Shown: one piece after another, positions 55,796-64,000 of the stretch | Layout: each line of letters opens with the position of its first letter | Numbering within the stretch: position 1 is the first letter of the stretch | From: Vibrio coralliirubri | Lineage (GTDB): Bacteria; Pseudomonadota; Gammaproteobacteria; Enterobacterales; Vibrionaceae | Length of the DNA: 64,000 bases | NCBI RefSeq assembly: GCF_024347375.1 | Contig: NZ_AP025470.1 | Location: forward strand, 558,001-622,000 | Direction of reading: 5' to 3' | Program-made: the position numbers and the translations under genes | Notes under the pieces: generated by a model | Databases searched by the model: none | What the model was told of the DNA's origin: nothing | What the model saw: only the letters and a program-made list of their open reading frames with translations

Positions 55796-56308
55796 GTTAT
55801 TATTTCCTAATTACTGTCCATAGAAGTTTTATCAAGGATTTGAACCCTTTTGTGTATTGCCTGTATTAATCAGGCTTCATAATCATGATTAGAACAGAAG
55901 TCTGAAAAATGCCAGTGCAATCCATGGGTTACTTTTTACCTCTAAAGTTCCATAGTCAGTTAGTAAAATGATATAAAACTAAAAAATGAACACTGTTTTA
56001 TTATATCTCTTGTTGTTTAAGTGGTTGTTTTAAATTAATTTTTATAAAAGTGTGATCTGTGTTTATTTTGTTTGTTTTTTGTTTTTTTAGGTATTTGACT
56101 CTCTACTTATTGATGGGAGAGTTATTATTCATTTTTGTGATGTCTGTAATTTAGACCTAGATAAAGCTTTTATAACGCAAAGTGGAATAAAGGTGATTTA
56201 GCCATAAAGTTTGTTTACACTAAGCCAAATCGTTTTGTTTCTATCACCCAATAAATGCGTTGGGTGTATTTATGTTGGCCAAAGAAAGCTTTGGCATAGA
56301 GGTAAAAA
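55796..56308. other. AT-rich regulatory region between ompU and greA
   Basis: These 513 bases contain no gene. They are strongly AT-rich with long T-tracts (about 55990-56100), the type of sequence bound by H-NS and by ToxR at ompU promoters. The ompU 5' leader (about 55796-55870) contains AAGTTTTATCAAGG and GCCTGTATTAATCAGGC, an inverted repeat. The greA promoter lies at the right end. No precise operator can be assigned by eye. Confidence 0.55.
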
Positions 56309-56782
56309 ATGGAAAAGGTTCCAATGACAGTACGTGGCGCTCAGCAGCTACGTGACGAATTAGATCGCCTACTTAAGCTACGCCCTGTTATCTCAGCAGC
56401 TATTGGTGAAGCACGTGAACTAGGTGACCTGAAAGAGAATGCTGAATACCACGCCGCTCGTGAAGAGCAGGGTATTTGTGAAGCTCAGATCCGTGATATT
56501 GAATATAAGCTATCACTGGCTCAGATCATCGATGTAACGCAAATGGATAATACGGGCAAGATTATCTTTGGTACGACAGTGACACTGATTGATGTGGATA
56601 CCGATGATGAGTTCCGCTACCAAATCGTTTCAGAAGACGAAGCAGACATCAAAACGGGTCGCATTTCTGTGAAATCGCCAATTGCTCGCGGTCTTATCGG
56701 TAAAATGGAAGGCGACGAAGTCATGATCTCTACCCCTGGTGGTGACAAAGACTTCGAAATCGACAAAGTAGAATATATCTAA
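56309..56782 (+). CDS. greA: Transcription elongation factor GreA
   Basis: GreA rescues backtracked RNA polymerase by stimulating transcript cleavage through the secondary channel. The 157-residue protein has the N-terminal coiled coil with the acidic tip in [16 protein letters not shown] (residues about 40-56) and a C-terminal FKBP-like domain with [16 protein letters not shown]. It is convergent with yhbY and ends at a clear terminator. DksA at the other end of the window competes for the same channel. Confidence 0.96.
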   Translation: MEKVPMTVRGAQQLRDELDRLLKLRPVISAAIGEARELGDLKENAEYHAAREEQGICEAQIRDIEYKLSLAQIIDVTQMDNTGKIIFGTTVTLIDVDTDDEFRYQIVSEDEADIKTGRISVKSPIARGLIGKMEGDEVMISTPGGDKDFEIDKVEYI

Positions 56783-56808
56783 TTGAATTTTCTTTGTTTC
56801 TGATAAGT

Positions 56809-56835
56809 AAAAAGGTCGCTAAATGCGACCTTTTT
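56809..56835 (+). terminator. Terminator of greA
   Basis: AAAAAGGTCGC/GCGACCTTTTT with a 5-base loop; probably bidirectional with convergent yhbY. Confidence 0.87.
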
Positions 56836-56907
56836 CGTTTCTCACGCTACACTAAAAGATAAGCGCTGTGGCTTCCTATTAGTGAAGTTAGCTTATATTA
56901 AGCTCGC

Positions 56908-57204
56908 TTATTTACGTGGAATCTCGATTTTACGTGCTTCTGACTGACGGAACAGTACTAGAACTTTACCGATAGTCTGTACTTTCTCAGCTTTAGTTTC
57001 ACGTACAATTGCATCGATAATCAGTTGCTTAGTCTCACGGTCTTCTGATGCAACTTTAATCTTGATCAGTTCGTGGTGGTCTAGAGCTAATTCGATTTCC
57101 GCTAGAACAGCTTCAGTAAGTCCATTTGCGCCCATTAGCACAACAGGTTTTAAACTGTGAGCTAGGCCCTTTAGATGCTGCTTTTGTTTGGTACTTAGGT
57201 TCAT
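56908..57204 (-). CDS. yhbY: Ribosome-associated CRM-domain protein YhbY
   Basis: This 98-residue single CRM-domain RNA-binding protein is linked to 50S subunit assembly. The GxxG-type loop GANGLTEAV lies near residues 25-33, and the chain keeps the alpha-beta-alpha-beta pattern with a basic C-terminus. It is divergent from rlmE with about 115 bases between starts, the conserved arrangement in gamma-proteobacteria, and both act on the large ribosomal subunit. Confidence 0.94.
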   Translation of the reverse strand: MNLSTKQKQHLKGLAHSLKPVVLMGANGLTEAVLAEIELALDHHELIKIKVASEDRETKQLIIDAIVRETKAEKVQTIGKVLVLFRQSEARKIEIPRK

Positions 57205-57318
57205 TACGCGGCCAATTTTCTTTACTATTAGGGTTGAAAAAACCTATTTTAACGCCATCTAAAGCTGAAGACTATAATTTATTCAGCAATTAGTACTTTC
57301 CTCCAATTTAGGTATCCA

Positions 57319-57948
57319 ATGAGCAAACAGAAACACTCGGCCAGTTCAGGCCGTTGGTTGAAGGAACACTTCGACGACAAGTACGCAAATGAAGCAAGAA
57401 AGAAAGGCTATCGTTCACGTGCTTATTTCAAAATGGAAGAGATTCAAACGAAAGATAAATTGCTGTCTCCTGGGATGACCATTGTGGATTTGGGTGCAGC
57501 ACCTGGCGGTTGGTCTCAATATGCTGCTAAGATTGTTGGAGACAACGGACAAATCATTGCGTGTGACTTGTTACCAATGGATCCGATTGCTGGTGTTAGC
57601 TTTTTACAAGGCGATTTCCGCGAAGAAGCTGTGCTAGATGCCTTGTTGGAACGTATACAACCAAACATGGTTGATGTCGTGATGTCAGATATGGCACCTA
57701 ATATAGCCGGCAACAATTCTGTGGATCAGCCAAGAGCTATGTATTTAGTTGAATTAGCTTTGGATATGTGTCGACAAGTTCTAGCTACCAATGGTAGTTT
57801 TGTTGTAAAAGTATTCCAAGGCGAAGGGTTTGACCAATACGTTAAGGACGTCCGCGAGATGTTTAAAACAGTAAAAGTTAGAAAACCCGACTCTTCTCGA
57901 GCTCGATCTCGTGAAGTGTTTATCGTAGCCACTGGTTACAAAGGTTAA
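57319..57948 (+). CDS. rlmE: 23S rRNA 2'-O-ribose U2552 methyltransferase RlmE
   Basis: RlmE (FtsJ/RrmJ) methylates U2552 of 23S rRNA in late 50S assembly. The 209 residues match E. coli exactly in length. The K-D-K-E catalytic tetrad is visible: Lys in [12 protein letters not shown] (38), Asp124 in MSDMAPN, Lys in FVVKVFQG (164) and Glu in RSREVFIV (199). The SAM loop is [11 protein letters not shown]. It leads into ftsH about 100 bases downstream, the conserved heat-shock-linked pair. Confidence 0.96.
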   Translation: MSKQKHSASSGRWLKEHFDDKYANEARKKGYRSRAYFKMEEIQTKDKLLSPGMTIVDLGAAPGGWSQYAAKIVGDNGQIIACDLLPMDPIAGVSFLQGDFREEAVLDALLERIQPNMVDVVMSDMAPNIAGNNSVDQPRAMYLVELALDMCRQVLATNGSFVVKVFQGEGFDQYVKDVREMFKTVKVRKPDSSRARSREVFIVATGYKG

Positions 57949-58046
57949 CGATTCTCTTCCAAGAGTGAGAGTTAACAACATGGCTACAGGTTACAAACTG
58001 TAGTACCCTACCTTTAATTACAATTAGTTATCGAGAGGCTTACACC

Positions 58047-60023
58047 TTGAGTGACATGGCAAAAAATTTAATTCTGTGGCTTGTTATCGCGGTAGTGTTG
58101 ATGTCGGTATTCCAGAGCTTCGGCCCTGGGGAAAGTAACGGCAGAGCAGTAGATTACACCACGTTTGTACAGGAAGTTGGCCAAGGCCAGATTCAAGACG
58201 CACAGTTCAATAACAGCGAAATCACTTTCACACGTCGTGGTGGTGGTTCTAAGTATGTAACTTACATGCCTGTTTATGATCAAAAGCTACTTGATGACTT
58301 AATTAATCAAAACGTAAAAGTTCAGGGTACACCACCTGAAGAGCAGAGCCTGCTTGGCACTATCTTCATCTCATGGTTCCCAATGATCTTACTGATTGGT
58401 GTATGGATTTTCTTCATGCGTCAAATGCAAGGCGGCGGCGGCGGTAAAGGCGCGATGTCTTTCGGTAAGAGTAAAGCTCGAATGATGAGCGAAGAACAAA
58501 TCAAAACGATGTTTGCTGATGTTGCTGGTTGTGACGAAGCAAAAGAAGACGTGAAAGAGCTTGTGGATTACCTTCGTGACCCAAGTCGCTTCCAAAAGCT
58601 AGGTGGTAAGATCCCGACAGGTATCCTGTTGGTTGGTCCTCCTGGTACGGGTAAAACATTGCTTGCAAAAGCGATTGCCGGTGAAGCGAAAGTACCGTTC
58701 TTTACTATCTCTGGTTCTGACTTCGTTGAAATGTTTGTTGGTGTTGGTGCGTCTCGTGTACGTGACATGTTCGAACAAGCGAAGAAAGCGGCACCTTGTA
58801 TCATCTTTATCGATGAAATCGATGCTGTAGGTCGTCAACGTGGCGCTGGTGTTGGTGGTGGTCACGATGAACGTGAACAAACACTGAACCAGATGCTGGT
58901 TGAGATGGATGGTTTCGAAGGTAACGAAGGTATTATCGTTATCGCTGCGACTAACCGTCCAGACGTACTAGACCCTGCATTACTTCGTCCTGGTCGTTTT
59001 GACCGTCAAGTTGTGGTTGGTCTACCGGATGTACGTGGTCGTGAACAGATTCTTAAAGTACACATGCGTAAAGTTCCACTATCTGGTGATGTTGAACCAT
59101 CTCTGATTGCTCGTGGTACTCCAGGCTTCTCTGGTGCAGATCTTGCGAACCTTGTGAACGAAGCGGCGCTATTTGCTGCTCGTGGTAACAAGCGCAACGT
59201 ATCTATGGTTGAGTTTGAACTTGCGAAAGACAAAATTATGATGGGTGCAGAGCGCCGTTCAATGGTTATGTCTGAAGAAGTGAAAGAGTCAACGGCTTAC
59301 CACGAAGCGGGTCACGCAATTGTTGGTCGTTTGGTGCCTGAACACGATCCAGTGTACAAGGTGTCAATCATTCCACGTGGTCGTGCGCTTGGTGTAACTA
59401 TGTACCTTCCAGAGCAAGATCGCGTAAGCATGTCTCGCCAACATCTAGAATCAATGATCTCTAGCTTGTACGGTGGTCGTCTTGCTGAAGAACTTATCTA
59501 CGGTAAAGACAAAGTTTCGACTGGTGCGTCTAACGATATCGAACGTGCAACTGATATTGCTCGTAAGATGGTAACGCAGTGGGGCTTCTCTGAAAAACTG
59601 GGTCCTCTTCTATATGCTGAAGAAGAAGGCGAAGTTTTCCTAGGTCGCGGTATGAGCCAAGCGAAACATGTTTCTGACGATACGACTAAGCTGATCGATG
59701 AAGAAATTCGTATTCTAATCGACCGCAACTATGCTCGTGCGAAGCAAATTCTTGAAGAGAACATGGATATCATGCACTCGATGAAAGACGCGCTAATGAA
59801 GTTTGAAACGATTGATGCAGGTCAGATTGATGACTTGATGGAACGTAAAGACGACATTCGTGAGCCAGCTGGTTGGGGTGATCAGGCGAAAGCAGAACCT
59901 ACAAAGGAAGAAGCTAAACCTGAAGCGAAATCAGAAGAAGCAACAGCCGAACCAAAAGCTGAAGAGTCGAAAGTTGAAGAAGTTAAATCTGAAACAGATG
60001 ATGCTCAAAACAAAGATTCTTAA
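58047..60023 (+). CDS. ftsH: ATP-dependent membrane zinc metalloprotease FtsH
   Basis: FtsH is a hexameric membrane AAA protease that degrades LpxC, sigma-32 and damaged membrane proteins. Two membrane segments flank a small periplasmic domain (about 25-110). Walker A is GPPGTGKT near 197, Walker [14 protein letters not shown], and the zinc motif HEAGH is at residues 419-423. The start TTG 58047 has GAGAGG eight bases upstream; ATG 58056 would be 17 bases from it, so TTG is preferred. The last 45 residues are a Glu/Lys/Ala repeat-like tail longer than in E. coli. A terminator separates it from folP. Confidence 0.95.
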   Translation: MSDMAKNLILWLVIAVVLMSVFQSFGPGESNGRAVDYTTFVQEVGQGQIQDAQFNNSEITFTRRGGGSKYVTYMPVYDQKLLDDLINQNVKVQGTPPEEQSLLGTIFISWFPMILLIGVWIFFMRQMQGGGGGKGAMSFGKSKARMMSEEQIKTMFADVAGCDEAKEDVKELVDYLRDPSRFQKLGGKIPTGILLVGPPGTGKTLLAKAIAGEAKVPFFTISGSDFVEMFVGVGASRVRDMFEQAKKAAPCIIFIDEIDAVGRQRGAGVGGGHDEREQTLNQMLVEMDGFEGNEGIIVIAATNRPDVLDPALLRPGRFDRQVVVGLPDVRGREQILKVHMRKVPLSGDVEPSLIARGTPGFSGADLANLVNEAALFAARGNKRNVSMVEFELAKDKIMMGAERRSMVMSEEVKESTAYHEAGHAIVGRLVPEHDPVYKVSIIPRGRALGVTMYLPEQDRVSMSRQHLESMISSLYGGRLAEELIYGKDKVSTGASNDIERATDIARKMVTQWGFSEKLGPLLYAEEEGEVFLGRGMSQAKHVSDDTTKLIDEEIRILIDRNYARAKQILEENMDIMHSMKDALMKFETIDAGQIDDLMERKDDIREPAGWGDQAKAEPTKEEAKPEAKSEEATAEPKAEESKVEEVKSETDDAQNKDS

Positions 60024-60040
60024 TTGCTAAGCTTTAAATT

Positions 60041-60067
60041 AAAACCCTGAGTACACTCAGGGTTTTT
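60041..60067 (+). terminator. Terminator of ftsH
   Basis: AAAACCCTGAG/CTCAGGGTTTT with loop TACA is followed by T; it lies 18 bases after the ftsH stop and 45 before folP. Confidence 0.85.
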
Positions 60068-60111
60068 CTGTTTCTAGCCTAAGATGTTTTTACCTTTAAG
60101 ACCCGCCTTCC

Positions 60112-60942
60112 ATGATATTAAAAGCACATAATAAAACGCTCGTTTTAGACCGCCCGCATGTGATGGGTATCCTCAATGTCACGCCTGACTCTTTCTCTGA
60201 TGGAGGAAAATTCAATTCATTAGATAATGCTTTACTGCAAGCAGAGCGAATGATTCAAGCTGGTGTTAGCATTATTGACATTGGTGGTGAGTCAACTCGT
60301 CCGGGAGCACCTGACGTATCTTTAGAAGAAGAGCTCGCTCGCGTTATTCCTGCCATTAAAGCAATTCGCGCCAAGTTTGATGTGTGGATCTCTATTGATA
60401 CCAGTAAAGCTGAAGTGATGCGCCAAGCCGTTGAAGCGGGGGCTGATTTGATCAATGATGTGCGCGCACTGCAAGAGCCCGGAGCTCTAGATGCGGCCGC
60501 CGATGCTAATGTGCCAGTTTGCCTGATGCACATGAAAGGTCAGCCAAGAACCATGCAAGCCAACCCAAATTACGATGATGTCCTAACGGATGTTGAAGCG
60601 TTCTTAAAAGAAAGGGTGGAGGCTTGTGAGGCTGTTGGCATATCAAAAGAGCAGCTGATTCTGGATCCTGGTTTTGGCTTTGGTAAAACCATTGAGCATA
60701 ATTACCACCTATTAGCGCACCTTGAAAAATTTCACACGCTTGGGTTGCCCGTCTTAGCGGGGATGTCGAGAAAATCGATGATCTTTAAGCTACTAGACAA
60801 AGCTCCAGCAGATTGCATGGTCGCTAGCGTCACTTGCGCTACCATCGCTGCAATCAAAGGTGCACAAATTATTCGCGTTCACGATGTTGAAGATACATTG
60901 GAAGCGATGAAGATAATCGAAGTGATGAATAACAATCACTAA
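60112..60942 (+). CDS. folP: Dihydropteroate synthase
   Basis: FolP condenses p-aminobenzoate with hydroxymethyl-dihydropterin pyrophosphate in folate synthesis and is the sulfonamide target. The 276-residue TIM barrel has MGILNVTPDSFSDGG (residues 18-32), GGESTRPGA, DPGFGFGK and the C-terminal RVHDV. The ribosome site is weak, CCCGCCTTCC before ATG, and no better start is seen; Val/Leu codons upstream lie inside the ftsH terminator. It is followed by glmM after 21 bases, a conserved pair. Confidence 0.95.
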   Translation: MILKAHNKTLVLDRPHVMGILNVTPDSFSDGGKFNSLDNALLQAERMIQAGVSIIDIGGESTRPGAPDVSLEEELARVIPAIKAIRAKFDVWISIDTSKAEVMRQAVEAGADLINDVRALQEPGALDAAADANVPVCLMHMKGQPRTMQANPNYDDVLTDVEAFLKERVEACEAVGISKEQLILDPGFGFGKTIEHNYHLLAHLEKFHTLGLPVLAGMSRKSMIFKLLDKAPADCMVASVTCATIAAIKGAQIIRVHDVEDTLEAMKIIEVMNNNH

Positions 60943-60963
60943 TCATAATTAAGGAAAATCAAT

Positions 60964-62304
60964 ATGTCTGATAAGAGACGTTACTTCGGCACAGATGGTG
61001 TACGTGGCAAAGTTGGCCAGTACCCGATTACACCTGATTTTGTTCTGAAGCTTGGCTGGGCTGCGGGTCGTGTTCTTGCGAAGCAAGGCACAAAGAAAGT
61101 CATCATTGGTAAAGATACTCGTATCTCTGGCTACATGTTGGAGTCTGCGCTAGAAGCTGGCCTTGCTGCTGCTGGTCTTCAGGCTACGTTTACTGGCCCA
61201 ATGCCAACACCTGCTGTTGCTTACCTAACTCAAACCTTCCGCGCTGAAGCGGGTATTGTTATCTCTGCATCGCACAACCCTTACTACGATAACGGTATCA
61301 AGTTCTTCTCTTCTGAGGGAACAAAACTGCCGGACGATATCGAGTTGGCGATTGAAGCTGAATTGGATAAAGACATCGAATGTGTTGACTCATTCGAACT
61401 TGGTAAAGCGGTACGTTTGAACGATGCGGCTGGCCGTTACATTGAATTCTGTAAGAGCACATTCCCAAATCATATGACGCTTGCAGGAATGAAGATTGTT
61501 GTCGATTGTGCACATGGTGCGACTTACCATATTGCTCCTGCTGTATTTAAAGAGCTGGGTGCAGAAGTTATTGCGATTGGTGTTGAGCCAAACGGTACTA
61601 ACATTAACCACGAAGTAGGTGCGACGGATGTACGTGCTCTGCAAGCAAAAGTGCTTGAAGAGAAAGCGGCACTAGGTCTTGGCTTTGATGGTGATGGTGA
61701 CCGTATCATCATGGTTGACGAGCTAGGTAACAAAATTGATGGTGACCAAATTGCTTACATCATTGCTCGTGATGCACTGCGTCGCGGTGAGTTGAAAGGC
61801 GGCGTTGTTGGTACACTAATGACCAACCTTGGTATGGAAAACGGCCTTAAGCAGTTAGGTATTCCGTTTGTTCGTGCTGCTGTTGGTGACCGTTACGTGA
61901 TGGAGCAGCTTCTTGCTAAAGGCTGGAAGATCGGTGCTGAAAACTCGGGGCACGTTATCCTACTGGATAAAGTGACGACGGGTGATGCTATCGTTGCTGC
62001 TCTGCAAGTGTTGGCTTCAGTTGTTGATAGCGAAATGACACTGAATGAGCTGTCTCAAGGCATGACGTTGTACCCTCAAGTTCTAGAAAACGTTCGTTTC
62101 AGCGGAGATTCAAACCCATTGGAAGCCGAAGCGGTAAAAGCAGCGGTTGTTGAAGTAGAAGCAGAGCTTGGCGAGAAAGGTCGTGTGCTATTACGCAAGT
62201 CTGGTACCGAGCCACTACTGCGTGTCATGGTTGAAGGCGAAGATGCAGAGCTTGTTCAAGCGTCTGCGCTTAAGATTGCAGATGCAGTAAAAGCAAACTG
62301 CTAA
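60964..62304 (+). CDS. glmM: Phosphoglucosamine mutase
   Basis: GlmM converts glucosamine-6-P to glucosamine-1-P for UDP-GlcNAc, hence peptidoglycan and LPS. The 446-residue mutase has Ser103 as the phosphoserine in [12 protein letters not shown], metal loop DGDGDR and phosphate-binding [18 protein letters not shown] lies seven bases upstream of the ATG. It is distinct in sequence from the chitobiose-cluster mutase. A strong terminator follows before secG. Confidence 0.96.
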   Translation: MSDKRRYFGTDGVRGKVGQYPITPDFVLKLGWAAGRVLAKQGTKKVIIGKDTRISGYMLESALEAGLAAAGLQATFTGPMPTPAVAYLTQTFRAEAGIVISASHNPYYDNGIKFFSSEGTKLPDDIELAIEAELDKDIECVDSFELGKAVRLNDAAGRYIEFCKSTFPNHMTLAGMKIVVDCAHGATYHIAPAVFKELGAEVIAIGVEPNGTNINHEVGATDVRALQAKVLEEKAALGLGFDGDGDRIIMVDELGNKIDGDQIAYIIARDALRRGELKGGVVGTLMTNLGMENGLKQLGIPFVRAAVGDRYVMEQLLAKGWKIGAENSGHVILLDKVTTGDAIVAALQVLASVVDSEMTLNELSQGMTLYPQVLENVRFSGDSNPLEAEAVKAAVVEVEAELGEKGRVLLRKSGTEPLLRVMVEGEDAELVQASALKIADAVKANC

Positions 62305-62370
62305 TTTAACCTTTTACTTAGCCGGCGTAACGAATAGCGCTTGTGATTAGAAGTGGTTGAGTTATATCAC

Positions 62371-62418
62371 GGTCAAAAGAGACGTAAATGAGTTTTGTGT
62401 CGCTTTTGACCTTTTTTT
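62371..62418 (+). terminator. Terminator of folP-glmM
   Basis: GGTCAAAAG(a)GAC and GTC(g)CTTTTGACC pair around a 15-base loop and are followed by seven T. Confidence 0.85.
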
Positions 62419-62582
62419 GACCATTCACTTGGTAAAGGCTTATTTTTTAGCAAATTCTCCTTGTCAGCCATCGTCGCATTCGCTAGTATTGCTCGGCCTT
62501 CAGTTAGGAGGTCGCTAGCCTTGTTCTTAAAAATAGTTTTTTGAACGGCGCTGGCTCAACAATTAGGAACATAGGTGGAAAA

Positions 62583-62915
62583 ATGTTTACAGTTCTACTT
62601 GTGATTTACCTGTTGGCAGCGCTTGGTGTAATTGGCCTAGTGTTGATTCAACAAGGTAAAGGCGCAGATATGGGAGCCTCTTTCGGTGCTGGCGCTTCAA
62701 ACACTGTGTTTGGTGCTGGTGGCTCAGGAAATTTCCTTACCCGAATGACTGCAATTTTTGCAACTACATTTTTTATCCTTAGCTTAGTGCTTGGTAATAT
62801 GTCTACACATAAAACTGAGTCACAATGGATTGACCCGACCCAAGGTCAGGTAATTCAACAAGCTGATGATGCAGTGAGTGAAGTTTCGGCGCAAGGCGAC
62901 GAAATTCCACAATAA
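62583..62915 (+). CDS. secG: Preprotein translocase subunit SecG
   Basis: SecG is the auxiliary inner-membrane subunit of SecYEG. The 110-residue protein has two membrane helices (about 2-22 and 52-72) around the conserved cytoplasmic loop [22 protein letters not shown]. The C-terminal tail is polar. I choose ATG 62583, which has AGGTGG upstream and starts [10 protein letters not shown]; the frame open to 62541 adds 14 non-family residues. It is followed within 20 bases by tRNA-Leu, probably in the same transcript, as in E. coli. Confidence 0.95.
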   Translation: MFTVLLVIYLLAALGVIGLVLIQQGKGADMGASFGAGASNTVFGAGGSGNFLTRMTAIFATTFFILSLVLGNMSTHKTESQWIDPTQGQVIQQADDAVSEVSAQGDEIPQ

Positions 62916-62931
62916 TCTGTAAAGATTTGAT

Positions 62932-63016
62932 GCCGAGATGGTGAAATTGGTAGACACGCTAGCATGAGGTGCTAGTGCCTTAGGGTGTGAGGGTTCGAGT
63001 CCCTCTCTCGGCACCA
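62932..63016 (+). tRNA. leuU: tRNA-Leu (anticodon GAG)
   Basis: The 85-base gene has acceptor GCCGAGA/TCTCGGC, anticodon stem CTAGC/GCTAG around loop ATGAGGT (anticodon GAG), a long type-II variable arm, TTCGAGTCC T-loop and encoded ACCA. It lies 16 bases after secG. Confidence 0.97.
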
Positions 63017-63069
63017 TGTTTACAAACTTGTAAAACATCTTGTTGGGCGTATAATGCTCGCAAGTCGGA

Positions 63070-63146
<77 letters not shown>

Positions 63147-63187
63147 ATTTCAATGCTATTATATAGCTTGTATTGGTAGCAAGTTTG

Positions 63188-63242
63188 CACAGTGTGAACC
63201 TCACTGTGAGTTAAGTGTGATATCGAATGTGATGGCACTTAA
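63188..63242 (+). other. Two consecutive hairpins after the initiator tRNA
   Basis: CACAGTG/CACTGTG (63188-63208) is followed directly by TTAAGTG/CACTTAA (63211-63242). They lie between metY and the terminator; in E. coli the equivalent spacer is processed by RNase and attenuates the nusA operon. Confidence 0.5.
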
Positions 63243-63261
63243 CATATAAGGGTCCAGCAAC

Positions 63262-63290
63262 AAAAACCCCGGCTTATACGGGGTTTTTTG
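63262..63290 (+). terminator. Terminator/attenuator before rimP
   Basis: AAAAACCCCG/CGGGGTTTTT with a 7-base loop and a T-run ends the tRNA transcript or attenuates rimP-nusA. Confidence 0.85.
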
Positions 63291-63380
63291 TTATCTAAGC
63301 ATTTGTAAATGTATTTAGATAATGTTTGCTTGGAATTTAAATTGGGCTTTGAGCCCTTTTTTTGTTTCTGGAGTGGTTAA

Positions 63381-63836
63381 ATGACTGGTTTAGAAAGACA
63401 ACTTACTGAAATGCTTGACGCTCCAGTAGCAGCATCAGGTTATGAGTTAGTTGGATTAGAATTTATTCGTGCTGGTGAGCACTCAACGCTACGTATTTAC
63501 ATCGATTCACCAAACGGTATCAATGTAGATGATTGCGCTGAAGTTAGTCACCAAGTAAGTGCCGTAATGGACGTTGAAGATCCAATTTCAGTGGCTTATA
63601 ACCTTGAAGTGTCTTCACCAGGTTTAGAGAGACCACTGTTCAAAGCAGAGCATTACCAACAATTTATTGGTCACGAGGTAAGCATCGTTTTGAAAATGGC
63701 TGTCGGCAACCGTCGTAAATGGAAAGGTGATATCCAATCTATCGAAGGCGAGACAGTGAAAGTATTGGTTGAAGGACAAGAAGAAGAATTCGTCCTGAGC
63801 AATATTGCGAAAGCTAACCTGATCCCTAAATTTTAG
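63381..63836 (+). CDS. rimP: Ribosome maturation factor RimP
   Basis: RimP assists 30S subunit maturation. The 151-residue protein has the N-terminal alpha/beta domain with [21 protein letters not shown] (split here by position near residues 50-70) and SSPGLERPL near 85, and a C-terminal SH3-like domain. It is the first protein gene of the rimP-nusA-infB operon, with nusA 36 bases downstream. CTGGAG lies upstream of the ATG. Confidence 0.95.
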   Translation: MTGLERQLTEMLDAPVAASGYELVGLEFIRAGEHSTLRIYIDSPNGINVDDCAEVSHQVSAVMDVEDPISVAYNLEVSSPGLERPLFKAEHYQQFIGHEVSIVLKMAVGNRRKWKGDIQSIEGETVKVLVEGQEEEFVLSNIAKANLIPKF

Positions 63837-63871
63837 TTCTCCTAGAGAGAAGAGCTTAAGAGGCTAGATTA

Positions 63872-64000
63872 ATGAACAAAGAAATTTTGGCGGTAGTAGA
63901 AGCTGTTTCAAATGAGAAAGCAGTTCCTCGTGAGCGTATTTTTGAAGCGCTTGAAATCGCGCTTGCAACGGCAACAAAAAAGAAAAGCGAACTAGAAATC
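63872..64000 (+). CDS. nusA: Transcription termination/antitermination factor NusA (5' part, cut by window end)
   Basis: The first 43 codons are present: [20 protein letters not shown], then [23 protein letters not shown], the start of the RNA-polymerase-binding domain of NusA. The gene runs off the window. It lies 36 bases after rimP in the conserved order, with AAGAGG upstream of the ATG. Confidence 0.93.
   Translation, partial: MNKEILAVVEAVSNEKAVPRERIFEALEIALATATKKKSELEI

Overview
The window is a stretch of chromosome from a marine Vibrio, most likely of the Splendidus group. The genus call rests on gene order and on near-family-identical proteins: gluQ-dksA-sfsA-hrpB-mrcB, acnB-yacL-glnK-amtB, fbpABC, the chitobiose/ChiS cluster, rsmC, hemL, erpA, tyrS, dacB-ompU, greA-yhbY-rlmE-ftsH-folP-glmM-secG-tRNA-Leu-tRNA-fMet-rimP-nusA. 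The order matches what I recall of the large chromosome of Vibrio cholerae around VC0594-VC0642; the clade call is inference.

Layout. 0.1-2.5 kb, minus strand: gluQ, dksA (own terminator) and sfsA. 2.5-9.8 kb, plus strand: hrpB, mrcB (ATGA overlap) and a patatin-type phospholipase fused to an outer-membrane barrel. 10-15.2 kb: acnB with a strong 5' leader hairpin and an intergenic palindromic repeat just after its stop, yacL, then glnK-amtB behind a sigma-54-type promoter. 15.4-19.4 kb: a ferric-iron ABC transporter (fbpABC) with a Fur-like site, hairpins after fbpA and a short Cys-rich leader ORF coupled to fbpB. 19.5-38.2 kb, minus strand: the chitin-oligosaccharide module, with solute-binding protein, two permeases, two ATPases, GH9, GlcN/GlcNAc kinase, GH20, diacetylchitobiose phosphorylase and a hexose-phosphate mutase, with the hybrid sensor kinase ChiS upstream. 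Chitobiose enters by the ABC transporter and is split by phosphorolysis or hydrolysis. The products are phosphorylated or isomerised towards GlcNAc-6-P.

38.4-50.5 kb: rsmC, a 268-bp MITE-like element, an AI-2E-family permease, a 41-residue membrane protein, hemL, erpA, an RND efflux pair, an IS4-family insertion sequence (1,427 bp, 12-bp target duplication) and an M23 peptidase. The IS sits in the loop of the terminator that used to separate the RND operon from the peptidase, and it carries an inward-facing terminator hairpin at each end.

50.6-64 kb: tyrS; a CBS-less MgtE-type Mg transporter behind a roughly 280-nt leader with a tiny Pro-Pro/acidic ORF inside a hairpin; dacB; an OmpU-like porin; greA, yhbY, rlmE, ftsH, folP, glmM and secG; tRNA-Leu(GAG) and initiator tRNA-Met; rimP and the start of nusA.

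Most of the window is conserved core genome. I saw no prophage, CRISPR array, integron or defence island. The less ordinary signals are small: leader ORFs in front of two metal-transport genes, structured leaders, two repeat families and the self-insulating IS.
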